Source: Onchidella celtica
Lineage: Eukaryota; Mollusca; Gastropoda; Systellommatophora; Onchidiidae
NCBI GenBank assembly: GCA_963931925.1
Contig: OZ007580.1
Coordinates: 609,001 to 673,000 of the forward strand
Direction of reading: 5' to 3'
Length of the DNA stretch: 64,000 nucleotides
Shown here one piece after another: positions 58,640-64,000 of the stretch. The stretch's first letter is position 1, and each line of letters begins with the position of its first letter. Position numbers and translations under genes: made by a program. A model generated the notes under the pieces. That model was not told the origin of the DNA, searched no databases, and saw only the letters and a list, made by a program, of their open reading frames with translations.

Positions 58640-60590
58640 CTATCCGTCAGATGGCCGAGAACCTTGCACAAAAAATATATATATACTCCTGATTTTGCTA
58701 TAAATGTTAGGAGAACCACTTTAGGCTACTGAAAATGCCGGATATAATGAGATAAAGGGTGGCAACGCTAAGAAATTCCTCAAAAACACCCCCTACGTGA
58801 CATTGCAGACTAGCGCTCTTTTCAGCCAAAATGACAGTAATAAAGTCGTGCCCAGCCAAATATCAAAGAGACACCCATGCTTAATATACATCAAATTAAA
58901 AAGAATCCAATTTCCTACCACATGAAAGTTATTCGTCTATCCAAATCAAAAGTATACCCCTTATATCGCCAAACATTGCGAGTCCAATATTTTAAAAAGT
59001 CTTATAAAATATACCAGATGGCTGAGGTTGAACTTTACTGACTATTATCATAGACAAGTACCCATAGAAGTTTTTGAAAAACATAATGCAACAATTTGAA
59101 GATCAAATTATTAATAATTGCAGTTACAGTAATACGTCTATTTGGAGGATCCGCTCTGAACTGCTTCACATATTGGGAAATGTTAGTAATAGTACGTTAC
59201 GTCGGTTGTTGATGCTGAGATATGTATACAATATTGCTAGTGTGAGAGGATGAACGACTTTTTATTTTTAATGTGCTTTCATGGTAACTCTAGTGCGTGA
59301 GTGAGGGACGGCCACTCATAGCAGTTTATGGGCACTTGGCCGAGTACCATTAATTGGATTATTTCCCTTGTAATAGTAGCGCGGGACCCGTTATTCACAT
59401 CACGGTGAAAAGCGCGCATTTTGATTGGTCAGTTGGAAATGTTGACCACCGGGCTTCCAACTCTTATATCATGGCTTTAAGTTTCTTACAACTCGCTCCT
59501 TCGTTGTTATCCACCGACAGAAAGACGGGAACCCGAATTCATTTTTGAGAGTAGACAATACCCTATCGGTACAATATAGGTACTCATGATAACGTTTGTT
59601 ATCAATGGAGATACGTCGTATTAATGGACGAAAGTATCCCGCACAAAATTGTCGAATGTTGTTAGTCCTGACACTTTGAAAATTTATATTAAAACTATTA
59701 CCGGGTTTCTGGTATAAGTAGTCAGTTAGAATTTTAGCAGCAAGTTTCTACTTTATAATGGTACCAATTTTGTTGTACTTTGATGCACATATCCTATTGA
59801 AATAATTAATAAGAGGGTCTCGGATTTAAAGTAAACTATGAGTTAGACGCATGTTATCCCCGATAAATCCAATCTGGGTCAAATTTATTCAATTATTGCT
59901 GGAGGGGTCGTTAGAGTAATTTCTACAGTTTACTGGGATACCTAATTGACTTTTGTGTGCACCCTTTTAACCGTACTGTAAATTCGATTGTGTTAGGACC
60001 CCAACCTGTTATGTTGTTCGGCTGGACTCAATGTCCGAGCCTTTCACTTGTCCATAACTGGACTACGTAATAGCTCTCTCGGACGTCCGCGCTGGCTCAT
60101 AAATAAGATGCGAGTTCGAGTGGTCAGCACACTCCATCAAAGACGCAGAGACAAGAGCCGACAGCACAGTGAACCCAGACCAGCAACCCGGGCCCGTAGA
60201 AGCTCAGAGGCTTGCCGACGCTTGCCATCGCCACCCCGCCCCATAAGGCATGAAGCGGTAGCACAGGACCCGGAGAAACTTTGGGTAAGTTGGAGACTAT
60301 TATATTAGAAGTGACTTTAATTTGCGCACCCCCCCCCCCCTTTCTTGGATGCCGCGTAGAGAATGCTGATCTACAGAGACTATTATGAGTCCGGCTCAAC
60401 GGTAATTGCCATTGTCATTAGACGTGTAAGATGCGCGGTGCAGTGCAGTGTCTTGATATTGTGACTTTATTGTCAAAGTTAACGTTTGCGGTGCTAGATG
60501 ATAATGATGGCTCGCTAACCAAGCTATCACGATTTGCTTGTGTAGTGAGGATTTCCTGACATGTTAATGTGGATGGCTTATGTTACAGCG
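58640..60590. other. Intergenic, no gene recognised
   Basis: An 86-residue arginine-rich frame (60048-60308) ends at a GTAAGT, but no partner exon or domain supports it. There is a C-run at 60330-60339. Confidence 0.4.
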
Positions 60591-60916
60591 AGCGGCACTA
60601 TACACTTGATTGTATTACGGGTATTTGTGTACCTTGCCAGTACCACCAGAGACCTTACAATAGCGAGACAGGTAACTGCCGGGGCCGCTCCATACGTTTG
60701 CACTGCAGTGCAGTGTGACAGGCCCAGCGTGACCCAGATACAGATAACGGCGGTCGCACAGTCAGATGGGAGGCTGACAATAGTGGAATAAGAGGCGATG
60801 ATGGGCACTATTTCTTTCAATTTACTGACGTTTAGAAAAAGATGATAAATAGTTTTATGAGTGTGATAAAAGGGGGAAAGACTATGGATAGGACTGGGGA
60901 AGGAGAGGGTAGTAGC

Positions 60917-61322
60917 TAATATTGTATTGGCATTCTTAGAAACATGGTATCCAAATAACAGCTTGAGTCTGAAAGAATTGTCCTTGAAGCTGACAATGTT
61001 ATTAGCTTTGTTGTCAGGGCAAAGGTCGCAAACTATTCATGCCTTAGATGTTAAGAACATGAAATTAACAGGAAACAAATGTATTTTTTACATTTCTACT
61101 CTTCTAAAGCTTTCACGGAAAGGGTCACATCAACAACCTTTGCAGCTTCTTGCATTTCCCAGTAATCCCAAATTATGTATAGTCACTGCCATTACTGAGT
61201 ATATTCACAGAACAACAGATATTAGGAAAGTAAATGTCGAAACAAACTATTGATTAGCTATCAAAAACCCCACAAAGCAATGAGTAAAGATACGGTTTGT
61301 AGGTGGATAAAGACAGTTTAAA
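60917..61322 (+). pseudogene. Tyrosine recombinase (DIRS/Crypton-type), broken
   Basis: The frame from about 60917 has LSLKELSLKLTMLLALLSGQ followed by RSQTIHALDVKNMKL. The Arg of GQRSQTI sits where the first catalytic Arg of tyrosine recombinases lies. KLSRKGSHQQPLQLLAFPSN then LCIVTAITEYIHRT follows the family layout. The frame stops at 61253 after VETNY. The next family segment (KPHKAMSKDTVCRWIKTV) appears in another frame up to 61322, so there is a frameshift, and the part with the catalytic His and Tyr is missing. Inactive. Confidence 0.7.
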
Positions 61323-61601
61323 ATAAAGACAGAGATATGCGCCGTGCCAGGTCGAGTCACACTTTAGATGGCTCAAATCATAGTTTAACACTTTCATGAA
61401 CTAGCATGTGTATTGTAGTCTCTTATCATCCAAATGTAACCCGGGTGGGAGTGATTTTAAGTAAGGGAGGGCATCTTACCACTCCGTTCCTGTCGACAAA
61501 CTCGATGAAATCAGAAACAACCATCAACTTACTGGTAAGTTTCGTTTGTTTCTATAATTTCATCTCATTTGCCGCCAGGCACTCCTTGGTAATATGAGAT
61601 T

Positions 61602-61990
61602 TTAGAGCAAAGAGTTTTTAATTGTTTCTACCCTTTTGTCGGCATCGCCTGTATTTGGGGATCCAGGTTCATTTTGTTGTGATGAGGATACGGGGGGAGG
61701 AGAAGGTTGAATGATACGTGTAGGCAATGGTCGATTTCCAGTGAGTTTGGGGGGTGGATTTGGCACTTTGAAAATTGTTGGGACGGCGCCTTTCACCAAT
61801 CGTTTTCTCGTTGTTGCTGTTGCGCTGAAACAGCATGGCTCAAAGTGCTCTGAACACAGAAAATTGCTCTTGTGCAGTGCTTCAACCGACTTCTTCTCTA
61901 GATCAGCCCTTCGTGTATTCACTACCCACTTCTTGCATCTGGAGAAGGAATGGCAATATGCCTTGCCACAAAGATGTCACGCTCAATCTA
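61602..61990 (-). pseudogene. THAP-type zinc-finger domain fragment
   Basis: The minus-strand frame reads CHSFSRCKKWVVNTRRADL, then NFLCSEHFEPCCF and TRKRLVKGAVPTIF, the order of a THAP C2CH DNA-binding domain (CxEHF and the AVPTIF box at its end). A proline-rich tail follows and stops at 61602. The first zinc cysteines are poorly placed and no upstream exon was found, so it may be a decayed copy. THAP domains occur in host proteins and P-type transposases. Confidence 0.7.
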
Positions 61991-62690
61991 ATGGATAATA
62001 TTTTCTTTTCTTTCATTGCATAGACATCCACTATGCTTCCTTTTCAGCTCAACTTACATATTAGATCCGAAAGACACTCCAGAATGTTAGTCACAGTCAA
62101 GCATACGTTAAAAAAACCTGTCAATTACAATTAATCTTTCAATCTAACAATAATCTTAAAACAACCAAGGCGTCATAATTTACGAGAATAAAATAGTTTT
62201 AATTTTTTAAAGTACATTCAAAGTAATCAAGGATACCTTAACTTTAAGTCAATGCCAATGCATTACAATCCCCGACCAACATTTGACAATAATTTTGTAA
62301 CAAATTGGACAATATATGTATGCTGACCCGATGCTTTAAAAAAAAAAAAATAAAAGCCACGTAAAAGTTTATTACCTGACTGGGTCTAATGGAAAGGAGA
62401 AAAATGATAAATCCGGTCGTTTGTTCTCTGAATTAGTACAGTACATAGCAGAACACCATTTACAGTGTGTGTTCTTAGTGCTCGCCATTGTTACAACTAC
62501 CGAGAATCGAGGAGCTTACACCATTATACGGTATAACAATGTAAGCTTCTTGCCGATAATAAAGACTTGTCTTCTGTTACCGCCGTTAATGCCAACACGG
62601 ATGCCTGACCCAGATACGCGGATCCAGCCACAGTTACCTGTCTCGCTATATAAGGTCTCTGGTACCACTATGCTATAGAGAGCAGTGTGA

Positions 62691-64000
62691 TTATGATTGT
62701 GTGTTTAATGTTTAAGATGTGTAATTAATTACATGTAGGCCTATTGGAGATGTATAATATTAGTTGGGCCTCACATGTGTGAGCCCCAGGATTGTCCTAT
62801 GTGCGGCGGTGGATGAACGTTTCAGTGAGTCTACACATGTTGCAATGAGTCTCGCCGACATATATATATATCATGTGCATGTATTATAGTTATCCAGATG
62901 TATTATGCTTCTATGAGTTTCGTAAGTGTGTGAAGGACAGTTTCATTTTAAGGAATGTACACATTACTTTATGTATCTAGTGGTGTGTCATACACATGTT
63001 AGCCTGGCGGCATAGCTCCGCGGCTAAGGTCAAAGGGCATGACCCTTGAGTATCGATTGGGAAGGGAAGTAACCAATACAATAGCCCTGGGGCGGGTTAG
63101 TACTAATAATGGGAGTGGGCCAATGAGGATGGCCTGCATTGGGATGCAGCGTCTGTGTTATGGACGGTCAGTGGGCCATGTTGGCCACTGCGTTATTAAA
63201 TGGAATGGCCACTCTGGATGTGTTGTACACCGGCTCAGTGGAGCGAAACTATTGTGTTCTTGCCCCTTCATTTGTTATGTCCTTCATACTTTGATTAGTA
63301 CATTAATTAGTTTATGTTGCCAGTGTACTAGGAAACTCCTTGTGTATATGATATAGCCACTTGTAGTTGTTATTCATTAACCTTAGCGCTATTTTATTCC
63401 ATGCATACATATCCAGTTGGTTATTGCTTAAATTCTATATTATGTTGTTGTTGTTTGATTTAATACTTAATACTATTACTATGTATGTCCACCATTGATT
63501 GCCTGATTAATGTTGTCATTATATCCTAATCATATTTTCGTCTTTTTCTCTTGTTCCAGCTTATGGCTGGTTGGGCTTCCTTTTCTTGATAGGGTTTTCC
63601 CTATGCCTTTTGGTAGCGATACCTTTGTTAGGCTTTTGAATAAATAAGATTGCCAGCAGAACCCTGTGTTTGTTAATCCTGTGTATCCTTAAGGGAGTTA
63701 CTATTGAACCCACGCAGTAACCACACTAGCCACTCGTAGTTCATCCAACACTAGCAAGAGTTAGTTGTTTCATTACTGCAGTTCAAGCCAGGTTCATTCA
63801 ACTTGAATTAATCGGAATGTGCTGTGGAAACAATAATGTTCGTGCTTGAGAAACAAGCCAAATAGACAAACCCCTCTGTGCTGTCCAGTGTGATCTGCAG
63901 ACAACCTCCAACAAGCTATCAGTCTTAGCGTGGCCCGAATATACCCTGTTTCGTAACTGGGTGTATATTGAAAGTTTTCTGCTGGTTTTGAAAGAAAATT
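62691..64000. other. Right end of window, unassigned
   Basis: 63011-63060 resembles a tRNA (TAGCTCCGCGGCTAAGG, then an AAGGGCATGACCCTT stem) but the B box is degenerate. AATAAATAAG at 63638 followed by GCCAGCAGAACCCTG looks like the end of an LTR, but no second copy is in the window. No coding exon is supported. Confidence 0.35.

Larger units (their letters stand above)
60633..62690. mobile_element. Degenerate tyrosine-recombinase element between inverted repeats
   Basis: 60641-60678 and 62631-62664 are inverted complements (AGCGAGACAGGTAACTG shared exactly, TAAGGTCTCTGGT at the other side), with a second inverted patch at 60743-60757 and 62576-62590 (AACGGCGGT). Between them lie a tyrosine-recombinase remnant (plus strand) and a THAP domain (minus strand). 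DIRS-type retroelements have inverted terminal repeats and such a recombinase, and Cryptons have the recombinase alone. No RT is seen, so the class is open. Confidence 0.5.

Noticed and set aside
60048-60308. Arginine-rich frame ending at GTAAGT as a first exon
   Set aside because: No domain, no partner exon in phase, and low-complexity basic composition.

Overview
This is nuclear DNA from an invertebrate animal, most likely a mollusc (marine gastropod-like). The evidence is intron-split genes with GT-AG junctions, a beta-class carbonic anhydrase (a class missing from vertebrates), a small secreted chitin-binding protein, and a dense mix of tRNA-derived SINEs, Helitron-like ends, short inverted-repeat DNA transposons, LTR and non-LTR retroelements and many minisatellites. 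There is no bacterial operon structure. The species assignment is inference.

Three host genes can be reconstructed by joining exons whose splice phases agree, all on the minus strand. (1) 85..10783: a leucine-rich-repeat protein with 12 exons in the window (about 667 codons), continuing off the left edge; it may be related to LRRC63. (2) 18829..22464: a small secreted protein with signal peptide and two CBM14 chitin-binding domains. Its start codon lies in the first unit of a 46-bp minisatellite, so the same start context recurs five times upstream. (3) 42032..53518: a complete beta-carbonic anhydrase, 4 coding exons, 253 residues, with zinc and active-site residues present.

The rest is mostly mobile and repetitive DNA. 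8846..10281 is a 5'-truncated LINE with a 13-bp target duplication, inside an intron of the LRR gene. 11.4-18.8 kb holds a small inverted-repeat element, Helitron-like 3' ends, two SINE copies, a 43-bp array and a hAT-type MITE. 19.4-20.9 kb and 29.0-29.9 kb are large minisatellites with period a multiple of three, which creates long spurious reading frames. 31373..36088 is a 3'-truncated Ty3/Gypsy-type element with 5' LTR, tRNA-Pro-like primer site, gag, protease and integrase in that order and no reverse transcriptase between protease and integrase. 40547..41629 is a piggyBac-like non-autonomous element with TTAA on both sides. 47004..48560 is a second LTR element, reduced to two LTRs and a broken gag, lying antisense in carbonic anhydrase intron 2.

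The right end (56-64 kb) has no host gene I can support. It holds an inverted-repeat/duplication structure, a LINE 3' fragment with a 24-bp tail array, and a degenerate tyrosine-recombinase plus THAP-domain remnant between diverged inverted repeats (60.6-62.7 kb). That last region is the most unusual part of the window. No CRISPR array, rRNA or convincing intact tRNA gene was seen.
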